NCBI GenBank assembly: GCA_963821705.1
Contig: CAWGEV010000005.1
Location: forward strand, 62,001-126,000
Source: DASUPK01 sp963821705
Lineage (GTDB): Bacteria > Actinomycetota > Thermoleophilia > Solirubrobacterales > 70-9
Direction: 5' to 3'
Length of the DNA: 64,000 nucleotides
Positions 40,982 to 49,663 of this stretch are shown here, in pieces. The notes under the pieces were generated by a model. It was not told where the DNA came from. It did no database searches and saw nothing but the letters and a program-made list of their open reading frames with translations. The position numbers were made by a program, and so were the translations under genes. How positions within the stretch are numbered: the stretch's first letter is position 1; the number at the start of each line of letters is the position of its first letter.

Positions 40982-41841
40982 CCTTCGTCCACGACCCGGT
41001 GGCCCTCAGCGTTGAACAGCGCCCCGAGCAGGAACGCCACGTTTCCGAGCCAGAGCCAGATCAGCAGCGAAATCATGGCACCGAGAGTGCCGTAGGTCTT
41101 GTCATACGAGCCGAAGTTCGCAAGGTAGAAGCTGAACGCGAGGGAGACGATGAACCACACGCCGGTCCCCACCGCCGCTCCCGGGAGGACCGAGCGGATG
41201 GACCGCTCGTTCGGCTTGGGGGGACGTCGCGGCCCGAGGGCATAGACGAGGGCGAAGGCGCTGAGCAGGGCGAGGGCGCCGATCGGCCAGCGCAGATAGC
41301 CGGCCAGGCCCTTGATCACGCTCGGAAAGCCGGCGGCGTCGGCGATCGAGCCGAACAGCGGCCCGGCGACCACGACCGCCAGGAAGGCGACCACCACGAG
41401 CAGGGTGACCAGGACGGTCAGGCCGAGGCGGACCCCGAGGTTGGGCAGGAACGGCCGGCCCCGCTCGGTGTGGTTGATCGCCTCGAGCGAGCGCATCGCG
41501 GCACCCATCGCGCCCGATGCGGAATAGAGGGCCAGGACGAGGCCCACGATCAGGAGGATGCCCGCGTCGCTGCGGTTGGAGAGCGCGCCGCGGAGCGCGC
41601 TGTCGACCGTGTCGATCGCCGCCCCCGGCGCCGCATCGTGGAGCGTGTTGACGATGCTCTCGTAGGTCTGCGGGTACTGCCCGAGCAGCGCGAGAAGCGA
41701 GACGACGACGATCAGCGCCGGGAAGAGGGAGAGGATCGAGTAGTAGGTCTGCGCCGCGGCCCGGTCGGTCACCTGGACTTCGTCGAAGCGGCTGTAGATC
41801 GCCTTCGCCATGGCGATCCACTCGCGTCTACCAGACGGCAT
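40978..41841 (-). CDS. YihY/BrkB-family inner-membrane protein
   Basis: 287 aa, start ATG 41841 or the internal ATG ten codons later (MAKAIYSRFDEVQVTDRAAAQTYYSILSLFPALIVVVS). The AAQTYYSILSLFPAL start, six hydrophobic segments and final YGTLGAMISLLIWLWLGNVAFLLGALFNAE are the family signature. Older RNase BN annotations of this family are wrong; function is unsettled. Overlaps the DUF2804-like gene upstream by 14 bases and the MprF-like gene downstream, suggesting a tightly packed operon. Confidence 0.92.
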   Translation of the reverse strand: MPSGRREWIAMAKAIYSRFDEVQVTDRAAAQTYYSILSLFPALIVVVSLLALLGQYPQTYESIVNTLHDAAPGAAIDTVDSALRGALSNRSDAGILLIVGLVLALYSASGAMGAAMRSLEAINHTERGRPFLPNLGVRLGLTVLVTLLVVVAFLAVVVAGPLFGSIADAAGFPSVIKGLAGYLRWPIGALALLSAFALVYALGPRRPPKPNERSIRSVLPGAAVGTGVWFIVSLAFSFYLANFGSYDKTYGTLGAMISLLIWLWLGNVAFLLGALFNAEGHRVVDEG

Positions 41842-42694
41842 CGTGCGCCTCCATCACCCCCAGGGCCTCGTCCACCGGCAGCCCGTTGAGGCTGCCGCTG
41901 AAGGTCCCGAGCGGCGCCTCGTAGTCCGAGCGCGCGAGCAGGGGAAAGCCCTCGTGATGGGTGCGCTGGGTCTCCGCCTTGAAGTTGAGGCGAGACTCGT
42001 CCTCGAAGTGGATCGCGTCGAGTCCCTGGAACGCGACCGGGCCGGGTTCGGTGGGGTGGCCGGCGACCCAGATGGCCCGCTCGCTGGAGCTGGCCGGATC
42101 GTTGATGCCGCTGACCAGGTTCCAGGCGACGGACCGGCCGTCGCGGGCCGCCCCGACGCCGGCCGACCACTTCCACGAGGTGTATCGCGCGTGATAGCCG
42201 GCCGAGTCGTCCTCGACCCCGAGTCCGTCGATCTCGTTGGTCCTCCGTCCGATCCTCACCTCGCCGCGAACGGGCATGCCGGCCGACTTTCTCGTCCAGG
42301 TGTACCCGCCCTCCCCGTTCGGGCACATGCACTCGACGGGCGTCGCCTCGCCGAGCTCCAGGTCGAATTCGATGCTGCCCGACCGCACGTGCACCGACCT
42401 CCCCCGCATCGCCACCTCGGAGCGGCGCCACGGCGCCTCGCGGCGAGCGCGCTCCCAGAGACGGCGCCGCTCGCGGTCCCAGATTCCCCAGAAGCTCATC
42501 GACACGGGCCCGACGTCGACGACTGCGGCGAAGGCCATCAGGTTCTCGGCAAAGGCGCCGACCCAGCGCCAGCGCTTGCGGAAGCGCCGCCCCCGCAGCA
42601 GCGGCATCCGCTCCGGCGGCACCGCCAGCCGGGGACGCTCATCCGCCCGCCCCCGCCAGGGCAGCTTTGCCAGCTCCGCGTTTTCCTCGGTCAC
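41828..42694 (-). CDS. DUF2804-like protein
   Basis: 288 aa. After a Arg-rich opening it has WVGAFAENLMAFAAVVDVGPVSMSFWGIWDRERRRLWERARR and later WKWSAGVGAARDGRSVAWNLVSGINDPASSSERAIWVAGHPTEPGPVAFQG, the recognisable DUF2804 blocks, then FSGSLNGLPVDEALGVMEAHDAVW. Soluble beta-rich protein, activity unknown. Start overlaps the stop of the haloalkane-dehalogenase-like gene, and its end overlaps brkB, so four minus-strand genes from 43563 to 39998 may form one unit. Confidence 0.75.
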   Translation of the reverse strand: MTEENAELAKLPWRGRADERPRLAVPPERMPLLRGRRFRKRWRWVGAFAENLMAFAAVVDVGPVSMSFWGIWDRERRRLWERARREAPWRRSEVAMRGRSVHVRSGSIEFDLELGEATPVECMCPNGEGGYTWTRKSAGMPVRGEVRIGRRTNEIDGLGVEDDSAGYHARYTSWKWSAGVGAARDGRSVAWNLVSGINDPASSSERAIWVAGHPTEPGPVAFQGLDAIHFEDESRLNFKAETQRTHHEGFPLLARSDYEAPLGTFSGSLNGLPVDEALGVMEAHDAVW

Positions 42695-43563
42695 GCCAGC
42701 AAGCGGAGGATCTCCGCGGCGATCTGCTCGCCGCGGTCCTCCTGGAGAAAGTGCGCCGCTCCCTCGATCTTGACCTGCTCTGAGACGGTCGGAAGCAGCT
42801 CGACGAAGCGATCGCCGGCCTTCGGGAACGGGAAGACTGGGTCGCTGTCGGAGAAGGCGACGAGGGCAGGCTTCTGCCAGCGCCCGAGCTCGTCGGACAT
42901 CTCCCTCTGTTGCGCGGCCATCGGGTCGTCCTCATCCAGCGGGACCAGCAGCGGGAACTGCGCCGCCCCCGCCTTCGACTCGGCGTTGGGGAACGGGGCT
43001 TCGTAGGCGGCCACCACGTCATCGGGAAGCTCGGTCCCGGTACCCCCCTGGATCACGAAGCCAACCGGGAGGTCGGGGTTTCGCTCTGCGAAGTCGCGCC
43101 ACGCCATGAACCCCTTCGAGACCCGGCCCAGGAACAGACCTGTGTTCATGATCACCAGGGCACCGACCCGGTCGGCGTTTTCGACCGCCCAGCGCATCCC
43201 GATCGGACCTCCCCAATCCTGGACGACCACGGTGGCGTCGGACAGGTCGAGGCCGGCCAGCACCCCGCCGACCGCGTCGCAATGGCGGTCGTAGGTGTAC
43301 CAGCCGCGGTCGGTGGGCTTGTCGGAGCGGCCGAAGCCCGGCAGGTCGGGAGAGACGACCCGGTACCCCGCCTCGACCAGCGGCGGCAGCATCTTCCGGT
43401 ACAGGTAGCTCCAGCTTGGCTCGCCGTGGAAGCAGACGATCGGCCGGCCCTCGCCCTCGTCCACGTAGTGGAGCCGAAGGCCGTCGATCTCCTCGTAGTT
43501 GGGCTCGAAGTCGTAGCCGGGGAGACCCTCGAAGCGCTCATCAGGGGTGCGGAAAACGTCCAT
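42691..43563 (-). CDS. Haloalkane-dehalogenase-like alpha/beta hydrolase
   Basis: 290 aa, start ATG 43563. HGEPSWSYLYRKMLPPLVEAGYRVVSPDLPGFGRSDKP is the oxyanion-hole region and VVVQDWGGPIGMRWA gives an Asp nucleophile followed by the halide-stabilising Trp, as in subfamily I haloalkane dehalogenases. The late AHFLQEDRGEQIAAEIL has the catalytic His. The halide-binding second Trp and the activity cannot be confirmed by eye. Divergent from the sulfotransferase gene with 60 bp between. Confidence 0.85.
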   Translation of the reverse strand: MDVFRTPDERFEGLPGYDFEPNYEEIDGLRLHYVDEGEGRPIVCFHGEPSWSYLYRKMLPPLVEAGYRVVSPDLPGFGRSDKPTDRGWYTYDRHCDAVGGVLAGLDLSDATVVVQDWGGPIGMRWAVENADRVGALVIMNTGLFLGRVSKGFMAWRDFAERNPDLPVGFVIQGGTGTELPDDVVAAYEAPFPNAESKAGAAQFPLLVPLDEDDPMAAQQREMSDELGRWQKPALVAFSDSDPVFPFPKAGDRFVELLPTVSEQVKIEGAAHFLQEDRGEQIAAEILRLLA

Positions 43564-43623
43564 CTGGTGCGGAGCATATGTACACTGCCCGGCTCCGTGG
43601 CTGCCCCAGTTGTCTCCCCGGCC

Positions 43624-44590
43624 ATGCCTCCCCCCACGCACGATCCCGCCGACGAGGCGATGTGCCTGCGGGCGCGAGAGCGTTATGCCGCCGACCGCAA
43701 GCGGGGCGGACGCGTGCCCAGGCGCCGGCGCAGGCATGCGGCGCCGCCGAACCTGATCATCATCGGCGGGCTCAAGTGCGGGACGACGAGCATCCACCAC
43801 TACCTGGGGCTTCATCCCGAGATCAACATGTCGAAGCCCAAGGAGCTCAACTTCTTCGTCTCCGAGCTCAACTGGGACCTCGGCCTCGACTGGTACCGCG
43901 GCCGGTTCGACGGCCGGTTCCGGGTGCGGGGCGAGTCCTCACCCCATTACACGAACCTCCCCTACTTCGAGGGCGTGCCGCAGCGCATCCACGAGCACAT
44001 CCCGGACGCGAGGCTGATCTACATGGTCCGCGATCCCATCTCCCGGATCCTCTCCCACTGGTGCCACGCCGTCGGCGCCGGATACGAGATGCGTCCCATG
44101 GAGGAGGCGCTCGCCCGTCCCGACCAGACCTACGTAACCCGCTCGCGCTACTGGATGCAGCTCCAGCCCTACCTCGAGCTCTTCGATCGGTCCCAGATCG
44201 AGATCATCGCGCAGGAGGAGCTGCAGAGCGATCGCAACGGGACGATGCGGAAGGCGTTCGCCTTCGCAGGCGTCGACCCGAGCTTCACCTCGGAGCAGTT
44301 CGACCGCGAGTGGGAGAGGTCCTCGGCGAAGGAGACCGACAAGTACCAGTTCATGGAGAAGCTGATCAAGCTGCCCGGCTTCCGCGTCCTTCGACCGGAA
44401 CTTCGACCGGCTGCCCGAGCGGATGCGCTGGATGGTCGAGAAGATCGTCCACGACCCGGAGGCGCCCTCGGCCCCGAAGCCGGAGATCCCCGACGCCATC
44501 CTCGAGCAGCTCAAGCCCCAGTTCGCCGAGGACGTCGCGGCACTTCAGGAGTTCGTCGGCCGAACGTTCTCGGGCTGGAAGCAGTACTGA
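43624..44590 (+). CDS. Sulfotransferase family protein, one-base frameshift near the 3' end
   Basis: About 322 aa after correcting the frame. PAPS-binding 5' loop LIIIGGLKCGTTSIHHYLGLHPEI near residue 40 and 3'-phosphate site YMVRDPISRILSHW near residue 135. ATG 43624 preferred; GTG 43597 is in frame. The frame from the start becomes unlike protein after KLIKLPGFRV; the adjacent frame continues SFDRNFDRLPERMRWMVEKIV... and ends FVGRTFSGWKQY (stop 44588-44590), the usual sulfotransferase ending. The shift lies near 44375-44395, beside a direct repeat TTCGACCGG-AAC-TTCGACCGG. Either a sequencing error or a young pseudogene. Confidence 0.82.
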
Positions 44591-44595
44591 CACAA

Positions 44596-44631
44596 CCGGC
44601 ATCTCCTCAGCTTCGCTTCCGGGGATGCCGG
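44596..44631 (-). repeat. Family B palindromic repeat after the sulfotransferase gene
   Basis: Perfect 8-bp stem CCGGCATC (44596-44603) / GATGCCGG (44624-44631) around the core CTCAGCTTCGC-TTCCGGGG. Starts six bases after the repaired sulfotransferase stop; contains an in-frame ATG (44625) for the downstream isomerase-like gene. Confidence 0.85.
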
Positions 44632-44648
44632 ACGAATACCCTGGCCGG

Positions 44649-45095
44649 GTGAGAATCGCAGTCGCGGCCGACGAGCGCGTGGGCGTCGCCGACGCGGTCA
44701 TCGAGGAGCTCCGCAAGCGGGGTCACGAGGCGATCCCTCACGGCGCCCTCGCAGACGGTGAGCGCGACGACTGGGCCTGGGCAAGCGAGGCGGCCGCCCG
44801 CGACGTGGCCGAGGGGCGCGCCGAGCAGGCGATCGTCTGCTGCTGGACCGGCACCGGCGCCTCGATCGCGGCGAACAAGGTGGACGGCGTTCGCGCCGCC
44901 CTCTGCCTCGACGCCCAGACGGCCGACGGCGCGCGCAGGTGGAACGACGCGAACGCCCTCGCTATCAGCCTGCGGGGGACCTCGGAGGCCGAGCTGTCGG
45001 AGATCCTCGACGCCTGGTTCGGCGGCGAGCCCAGCTCGGACGCCGACGACGCCGCCAACGTGAAGCACATCTCGGAGATCGAGTCGGGCGAATGA
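44649..45095 (+). CDS. RpiB/LacAB-family sugar-phosphate isomerase-like protein
   Basis: 148 aa from GTG 44649 (VRIAVAADERVGVADAVIEELRKRGHEA); ATG 44625 in the family B repeat is in frame but unlikely. QAIVCCWTGTGASIAANKVDGVRAALCLDAQTADGARRWNDANALAISLRG matches the RpiB active-site Cys and GTG..IAANK.xGVRAA loop. Slightly shorter N-terminus than E. coli RpiB. Ribose-5-phosphate is the commonest substrate but not proven. TGA overlaps the next ATG (ATGA). Confidence 0.82.
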   Translation: MRIAVAADERVGVADAVIEELRKRGHEAIPHGALADGERDDWAWASEAAARDVAEGRAEQAIVCCWTGTGASIAANKVDGVRAALCLDAQTADGARRWNDANALAISLRGTSEAELSEILDAWFGGEPSSDADDAANVKHISEIESGE

Positions 45096-45892
45096 CGGCT
45101 TCGGGAATCGCGGGCGAGACGCACGCGGTCACGCGGCTCCTCCCCGAGCGGGCGGAGACGACCGTGGCCGAACAGCTCGCCGGACTCGATCTCCCGCCCC
45201 TCGCCCACCCGGACCGGCCGTACCTGGTCCTCAACTTCGCGACGACGCTCGACGGCCGTGCCGCCATCTCGGGCAAGTCGGGCCCGATCGGCAGCGACAC
45301 CGACACCGAGATGCTGCAGCGGTTGCGCACCCGCGTCGACGCGGTGATGATCGGCGCGGGCACGATGCGCGCCGAGCGCTATGGCCGCATGGTCCCGGAC
45401 CCCGACTTCCGCGCCTATCGCGAGAGCACCGGGCTCCAGCCCGACCCCCTCGCCGTGATCGTCTCCAACCGCCTCGAGCTGCCCTGGGACGCCGGCCTCT
45501 TCACGGACGGCGGCGGGGAGGTCGTGGTCTTCACAGCCTCCGAGGAGGAACCGCCGGAGACCGAAACGCCGGTCACCGTCGAGCGTCACCCCGACGGCGT
45601 CGAGCTCGAGAAGGCTCTTGCCTGGCTGCGGTCGGAGCGGGACATCCGCTCGGTCCTCTGCGAGGGCGGCCCGACGCTGCACGGCCGGCTGCGCGAGGAC
45701 GGGTTGGCGGACGAGCTCTTCCTCACGATCGCGCCGAAGATCGTGGGCGGCGAGGGCCCGCGGATCCTCGAGGGAGCCCTTCCCGAGGTCGACCAGGTCG
45801 AGCTGGCGTGGCTGCTGGAGTCGAGCGGCGAGCTCTTCGCCCGCTACCGCGGGATGTCCGCCCAGCCGCTCCGAACCGGCCCCGATCGGTAG
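45092..45892 (+). CDS. RibD C-terminal/dihydrofolate-reductase-like reductase
   Basis: 266 aa. PYLVLNFATTLDGRAAISGKSGPIGSDTDTEMLQRLRTRVDAVMIGAGTMRAERYGRM is the RibD_C/DHFR-fold signature, followed by a late LCEGGPTLHGRLREDGLADELFLTIAPKIVGG. Family members reduce the ribosyl group of pyrimidine riboflavin precursors with NADPH; without a deaminase domain this one could be a pathway reductase or unrelated. Overlaps the isomerase gene by four bases, so the two are coupled. Confidence 0.85.
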   Translation: MTASGIAGETHAVTRLLPERAETTVAEQLAGLDLPPLAHPDRPYLVLNFATTLDGRAAISGKSGPIGSDTDTEMLQRLRTRVDAVMIGAGTMRAERYGRMVPDPDFRAYRESTGLQPDPLAVIVSNRLELPWDAGLFTDGGGEVVVFTASEEEPPETETPVTVERHPDGVELEKALAWLRSERDIRSVLCEGGPTLHGRLREDGLADELFLTIAPKIVGGEGPRILEGALPEVDQVELAWLLESSGELFARYRGMSAQPLRTGPDR

Positions 45893-45901
45893 CTTTCAGG
45901 C

Positions 45902-47182
45902 GTGGACTTCAAGCCCTCGCCCGAGGTCTCGTCGCTCCAGGAGCGAATCGAGGCGTTCATGGAGGAGCACGTCTACCCCGTCGAGGCCGAGGTGATCAGG
46001 GCCATCGACGACGAGGTCAAGCCCGGCGTCCCCTACCCGAAGATCCTGGTTGAGCTCCGCGCCCGCGCCAAGGAGCAGGGCCTCTGGAACCTCTTCCTCG
46101 CAGACGGCGAGTTCGGCGCCGGCCTCACCAACTGGGAGTACGGGATCCTCTGCGAGACGATGGGCCGCAGCCCGATCGCCGCCCCGATGAGCTTCAACTG
46201 CTCCGCGCCCGACACCGGGAACATGGAGATCCTCGTCGACCACGGCACGCCGGAGCAGAAGGAGCGCTTCTTGGCGCCCCTGCTCGACGGCGAGATCCGC
46301 AGCTGCTTCTCGATGACCGAGCCCGAGGTCTCCGGCTCCGACCCCACCACGCTCCAGGCCCGGGCCGAGCTTCAGGACGGCGAGTGGGTGATCAACGGGC
46401 ACAAGTGGTTCACCTCCGGCGCCAACGGCGCCGACTTCGCGATCGCGATGGTGGTGACCGATCCCGACGCGGCTCCGTACACGCGGGCCAGCATGATCAT
46501 CGTGCCGATCGACAACCCCGGCTTCGAGCTGGTGCGGAACGTCTCGGTGATGGGGCACGACGAGGGCCCCGGCCACTGCGAGGTCCGATATACGGACTGC
46601 CGGGTCCCCGAGGGCAACCTGCTCGGGGAGCGCGGGGCCGGCTTCGTGATCGCGCAGGACCGGCTCGGTCCCGGGCGGATCCACCACTGCATGCGCGCGA
46701 TCGGCACGGCGGAGCGCGCCATCGAGATGATGTGCGACCGGGCAAACAGCCGTGAGAGCTTCGGCGGCCCGCTGGCCGACAAGCAGTTCGTCCAGGACTT
46801 CATCGCCAAGTCGCGGATGGAGGTCGACCAGGCCCGGCTGCTGACCCTCTACGCGGCCTGGCAGATGGACACCGAGGGCAAGCGCCGCGCCCGCCAGGCG
46901 ATCTCGATGATCAAGGTGGTCGCGGCCAATGTCGTCATGGACGTGCTCGACCGCGCCATCCAGGTCTACGGCTCCCTCGGCATGTCCGACGACACGCCCC
47001 TCGCCGGCATGTGGCGATTCAGCCGCATGCTCCGCGTGGCGGACGGTCCCGACGAGGTCCACAAGATGGTGATCGCCCGCCGCGAGCTGAACCGCGCAGC
47101 GAAGCGCACCGGCGCGACCGGCGACCCCGCGCAGGCCGGGGACGGCGCGAGCCAGTCCGAGCCGGCGAAGGCGACGACCTAG
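45902..47182 (+). CDS. Acyl-CoA dehydrogenase (ACAD10/11-like)
   Basis: 426 aa, start GTG 45902, nine bases after the previous stop. Family blocks: CFSMTEPEVSGSDPTTLQARAELQDGEWVINGHKWFTSGANGAD (FAD/substrate region), ERAIEMMCDRANSRESFGGPLADKQFVQDFIAKSRMEVDQARLLTLYAAW, and QVYGSLGMSDDTPLAGMWRFSRMLRVADGPDEVHKMVIARREL. The ADGPDEVH end and long AEGEFGAGLTNWEYG N-terminal part resemble the ACAD10/ACAD11 and LvaC group. An APH-kinase and a HAD gene of matching type lie at 47976-49659. C-terminal 25 residues are low complexity. Confidence 0.93.
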   Translation: MDFKPSPEVSSLQERIEAFMEEHVYPVEAEVIRAIDDEVKPGVPYPKILVELRARAKEQGLWNLFLADGEFGAGLTNWEYGILCETMGRSPIAAPMSFNCSAPDTGNMEILVDHGTPEQKERFLAPLLDGEIRSCFSMTEPEVSGSDPTTLQARAELQDGEWVINGHKWFTSGANGADFAIAMVVTDPDAAPYTRASMIIVPIDNPGFELVRNVSVMGHDEGPGHCEVRYTDCRVPEGNLLGERGAGFVIAQDRLGPGRIHHCMRAIGTAERAIEMMCDRANSRESFGGPLADKQFVQDFIAKSRMEVDQARLLTLYAAWQMDTEGKRRARQAISMIKVVAANVVMDVLDRAIQVYGSLGMSDDTPLAGMWRFSRMLRVADGPDEVHKMVIARRELNRAAKRTGATGDPAQAGDGASQSEPAKATT

Positions 47183-47302
47183 TCCGCGCGCTCGGCCAGC
47201 CGGCCGATGATCGAGGTGGCGCGAGCCAGCACCTCCTGGTCGTCGACGAGCCGGCCGCCGTGGCTGCAAGCCCGCCCCAAATCCAGACACTGGAGGAACA
47301 GC

Positions 47303-47974
47303 ATGCGCGTTGAGTGGCACGGCCAGTCAGCCTTCACCCTCACCGGCGGCGGCCGGAAGGTGGTGATCGATCCGTTCTCCGACATGTCCAGGCTCGCCGC
47401 CGAGCGCGGGATCAAGTTCGAATATCCGGCGATCGACGTCGACGACGTCGACCTCCTCCTGATCACCCACGAGCACGTGGACCACAACGGTGTCGACGCC
47501 GTGCGCGGCGATACGGCGGTGCTTCGCTCCACGGCCGGACGACTGGAGTCCCCGGTCGGGGAGGTCGTAGGGATCGCGTCCGAACACGACGCCGAGGCGG
47601 GGACAGCCCGAGGCCCCAACACGATCTTCGTCTTCGACCTGGACGGAGTCCGGGTCGCCCATTTCGGGGACTTCGGCCAGAGCGAGCTGCGGCCCGAGCA
47701 GGCGGCCGCCCTGGAGGGCACGGAGCTCCTGATCCTCCCGGTCGGGGCCGGCCCGACGATCGGCGGCGCTGAGGCGGCCCGCATCGCCGAGCGGATCGGA
47801 CCCCGCTGGGTCGTGCCGATGCACTACCGGACGCACCGCACCGGGTTCCTCGAGACCGAGGAGGAGTTCGCCGAGCGCATGCCGAAGGTCGAGAGGCTTC
47901 CGGAGAGCTCCTTCGACACGGCCGAGCTTCCCGACGCCGACGGCCTGCTCGCCGTCATCCTCGCCGCCCCCTGA
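47303..47974 (+). CDS. Metallo-beta-lactamase-fold hydrolase (UPF0173-like)
   Basis: 223 aa, ATG 47303 with GGAGG at 47293-47297. MRVEWHGQSAFTLTGGGRKVVIDPF starts the fold; THEHVDHNG (about residue 53) is the zinc motif, HFGDFGQ the Asp ligand loop and VVPMHYRTHRTGF the late His. Related to YtnP/UPF0173 and UlaG-like hydrolases; substrate unknown. Lies between the ACAD gene and the kinase gene, convergent with the latter by one base spacing. Confidence 0.87.
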   Translation: MRVEWHGQSAFTLTGGGRKVVIDPFSDMSRLAAERGIKFEYPAIDVDDVDLLLITHEHVDHNGVDAVRGDTAVLRSTAGRLESPVGEVVGIASEHDAEAGTARGPNTIFVFDLDGVRVAHFGDFGQSELRPEQAAALEGTELLILPVGAGPTIGGAEAARIAERIGPRWVVPMHYRTHRTGFLETEEEFAERMPKVERLPESSFDTAELPDADGLLAVILAAP

Positions 47975-47975
47975 G

Positions 47976-49034
47976 CTACGGCAGGCGGTCCGCCGCCTCC
48001 TTCGCGGCGTCCGCCAGCCGCTCGACGATCTTCGCGAACTCCTGGAAGCCCTCGTCTGTGTTCCCGTACTGGCCCGAGGCGTAGCGGGCGTAGACGCCCT
48101 CGAGGATGATCGCCAGCTTCCAGTAGCCGAGGGCGATGAAGAAGTCGATCTGGCCGAGGTCGCGTCCGCTCTTCGCCGCGTAGCGCTCCCTGACGTCGTC
48201 GCGCTTCGGGAAGCCGGGCGCGATGGTCGCCGGCGCGAACAGCGGCATGAAGTCGTCGCCCTCCTCGGACCAGTAGACGAGCAGCATCCCGACGTCCGCG
48301 AGCGGGTCGCCGAGGGTGCAGAGCTCCCAGTCGACCACAGCAGCGACCTCCCCGGAGGGCGCGAGGATCATGTTGTCCAGCCGGTAGTCCCCGTGGACGA
48401 TGGTGGCGGGGCCCTGCTCGGGGATGCCGGCGGAGAGGCGCTCGTGCACCTCGTCGACCGCGGGCAGCTCGCGGGTCTTCGACTTCTCCCATTGGCCGTG
48501 CCAGCGCTTCAGCTGGCGCTCGACGTAGGCCTCCTTGCGGCCCAGGTCGCCGAGCCCCACGGAGTCCGGGTCCACCTGGTGGATCGCGACGAGGGTGTCG
48601 ACGACCCGCTGGCCGATCGCGCGGCGCTCGTCCTCGTCGAAGGCCTTCGCCTCCTCGGCCGAGCGCAGGATCGGGCCGTCGACGAAGCCCATCACGTAGA
48701 AGGGAGCGTCATTGACCGAGTCGTCGTCGCAGAGCCCGATCACCGGCGGGACCGGGACCGACGTGTTCTGCAGCGCCGCGATCACCCGGTGCTCGCGGCC
48801 CATGTCGTGGGCGGAGCCGAGCCGCTTGCCGAGCGGCGGCCGGCGCAGCGCCCAGGCGTGACCGGCCGAGTCCCTGACGCCGAAGGTCATGTTGGAGCGC
48901 CCGCCGGAGATCCTGTCGAAGCTCAGGGGAGGTTCCGCGTCCGGGACGTTGGCCTCGAACCAGCCTTCGACCCCCGGCCTGTTGATCCCGTCAGGCGCCT
49001 CGGCGGTTGCGGCCTCGTTAGCCTGCTCTGCCAT
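47976..49034 (-). CDS. APH-family kinase, ACAD10/11-type phosphotransferase
   Basis: 352 aa, start ATG 49034. SFDRISGGRSNMTFGVRDSAGHAWALRRPPLGKRLGSAHDMGREHRVIAAL is the N-lobe of the aminoglycoside-phosphotransferase-like kinases that fuse to ACAD in human ACAD10/11. Catalytic loop VHGDYRLDNMIL and Mg site VVDWELCTLGDPLADVG. Middle part has YVMGFVDGPIL typical of this subgroup. It lies next to an ACAD and a HAD gene, as in the human fusion. Substrate predicted: 4-hydroxyacyl-CoA (inferred). No Shine-Dalgarno; TATGCT six bases upstream suggests a leaderless message. Confidence 0.9.
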   Translation of the reverse strand: MAEQANEAATAEAPDGINRPGVEGWFEANVPDAEPPLSFDRISGGRSNMTFGVRDSAGHAWALRRPPLGKRLGSAHDMGREHRVIAALQNTSVPVPPVIGLCDDDSVNDAPFYVMGFVDGPILRSAEEAKAFDEDERRAIGQRVVDTLVAIHQVDPDSVGLGDLGRKEAYVERQLKRWHGQWEKSKTRELPAVDEVHERLSAGIPEQGPATIVHGDYRLDNMILAPSGEVAAVVDWELCTLGDPLADVGMLLVYWSEEGDDFMPLFAPATIAPGFPKRDDVRERYAAKSGRDLGQIDFFIALGYWKLAIILEGVYARYASGQYGNTDEGFQEFAKIVERLADAAKEAADRLP

Positions 49035-49659
49035 GCCAGGAGCATATGTGGCCGTCCTCTTCGATTTCGGCGGCGTGCTGACGACTCCCGTCTGGGACAG
49101 CTTCGCCGCGTTCTGCCGCACGGAGGGCCTCGAGCCCGACGCCGTCAAGAACCTCTTCAAGGCCGACCCCGAGGCGCTCGAGGACCTGCGCAAGCTGGAG
49201 GTCGGCGAGATGAGCGAGTACGACTTCGAGCAGGTGTTCGGCAGGCGCCTCGGCCTGGCGGACCCCGCGGGACTGATCGTGAGCATGTTCGCCGGGATGC
49301 GGCCCGAGCCCAGGATGGTCGAAGCGGTCCGCGACATCAGGGGCAGTGGCTTCAAGACGGCGCTGGTTTCGAACTCCTGGAGCACCGACCACTACGACCG
49401 CGAGCTGCTGACCGAGCTGTTCGACACCTCGGTGATCTCGGCCGAGGTCCGGATGCACAAGCCCCAGCCCGAGATCTACAAGCTCGCGGCTGACCGCCTC
49501 GAGGTGACGGCGGACCAGTGCCTGTTCATCGACGACCTGAAGGAGAACTGCGAGGGCGCCGAGGCCGTCGGCATGACCTCGATCAGGTTCGAGGGCGCGC
49601 CGAAGGCGATCTCCCGGCTCACCGAGCTGACCGGCGTGGCATTGACGGCTTCGCCATAA
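49033..49659 (+). CDS. HAD-superfamily hydrolase, ACAD10 N-domain/epoxide-hydrolase-phosphatase type
   Basis: 208 aa from ATG 49033; GTG 49048 (VAVLFDFGGVL) has AGGAG five bases upstream and avoids overlap with the divergent kinase start. AVLFDFGGVLTTPVWDSFAAFCRTEGL contains the nucleophile Asp (DFGGV); TALVSNSW gives motif II; HKPQPEIYKLAADRLEVTADQCLFIDDLKENCEGAEAVGM has Lys and the acidic pair. This is the subgroup fused at the N-terminus of human ACAD10 and soluble epoxide hydrolase. Divergent from the kinase with start codons two bases apart. Confidence 0.88.
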   Translation: MPGAYVAVLFDFGGVLTTPVWDSFAAFCRTEGLEPDAVKNLFKADPEALEDLRKLEVGEMSEYDFEQVFGRRLGLADPAGLIVSMFAGMRPEPRMVEAVRDIRGSGFKTALVSNSWSTDHYDRELLTELFDTSVISAEVRMHKPQPEIYKLAADRLEVTADQCLFIDDLKENCEGAEAVGMTSIRFEGAPKAISRLTELTGVALTASP

Positions 49660-49663
49660 GGTC

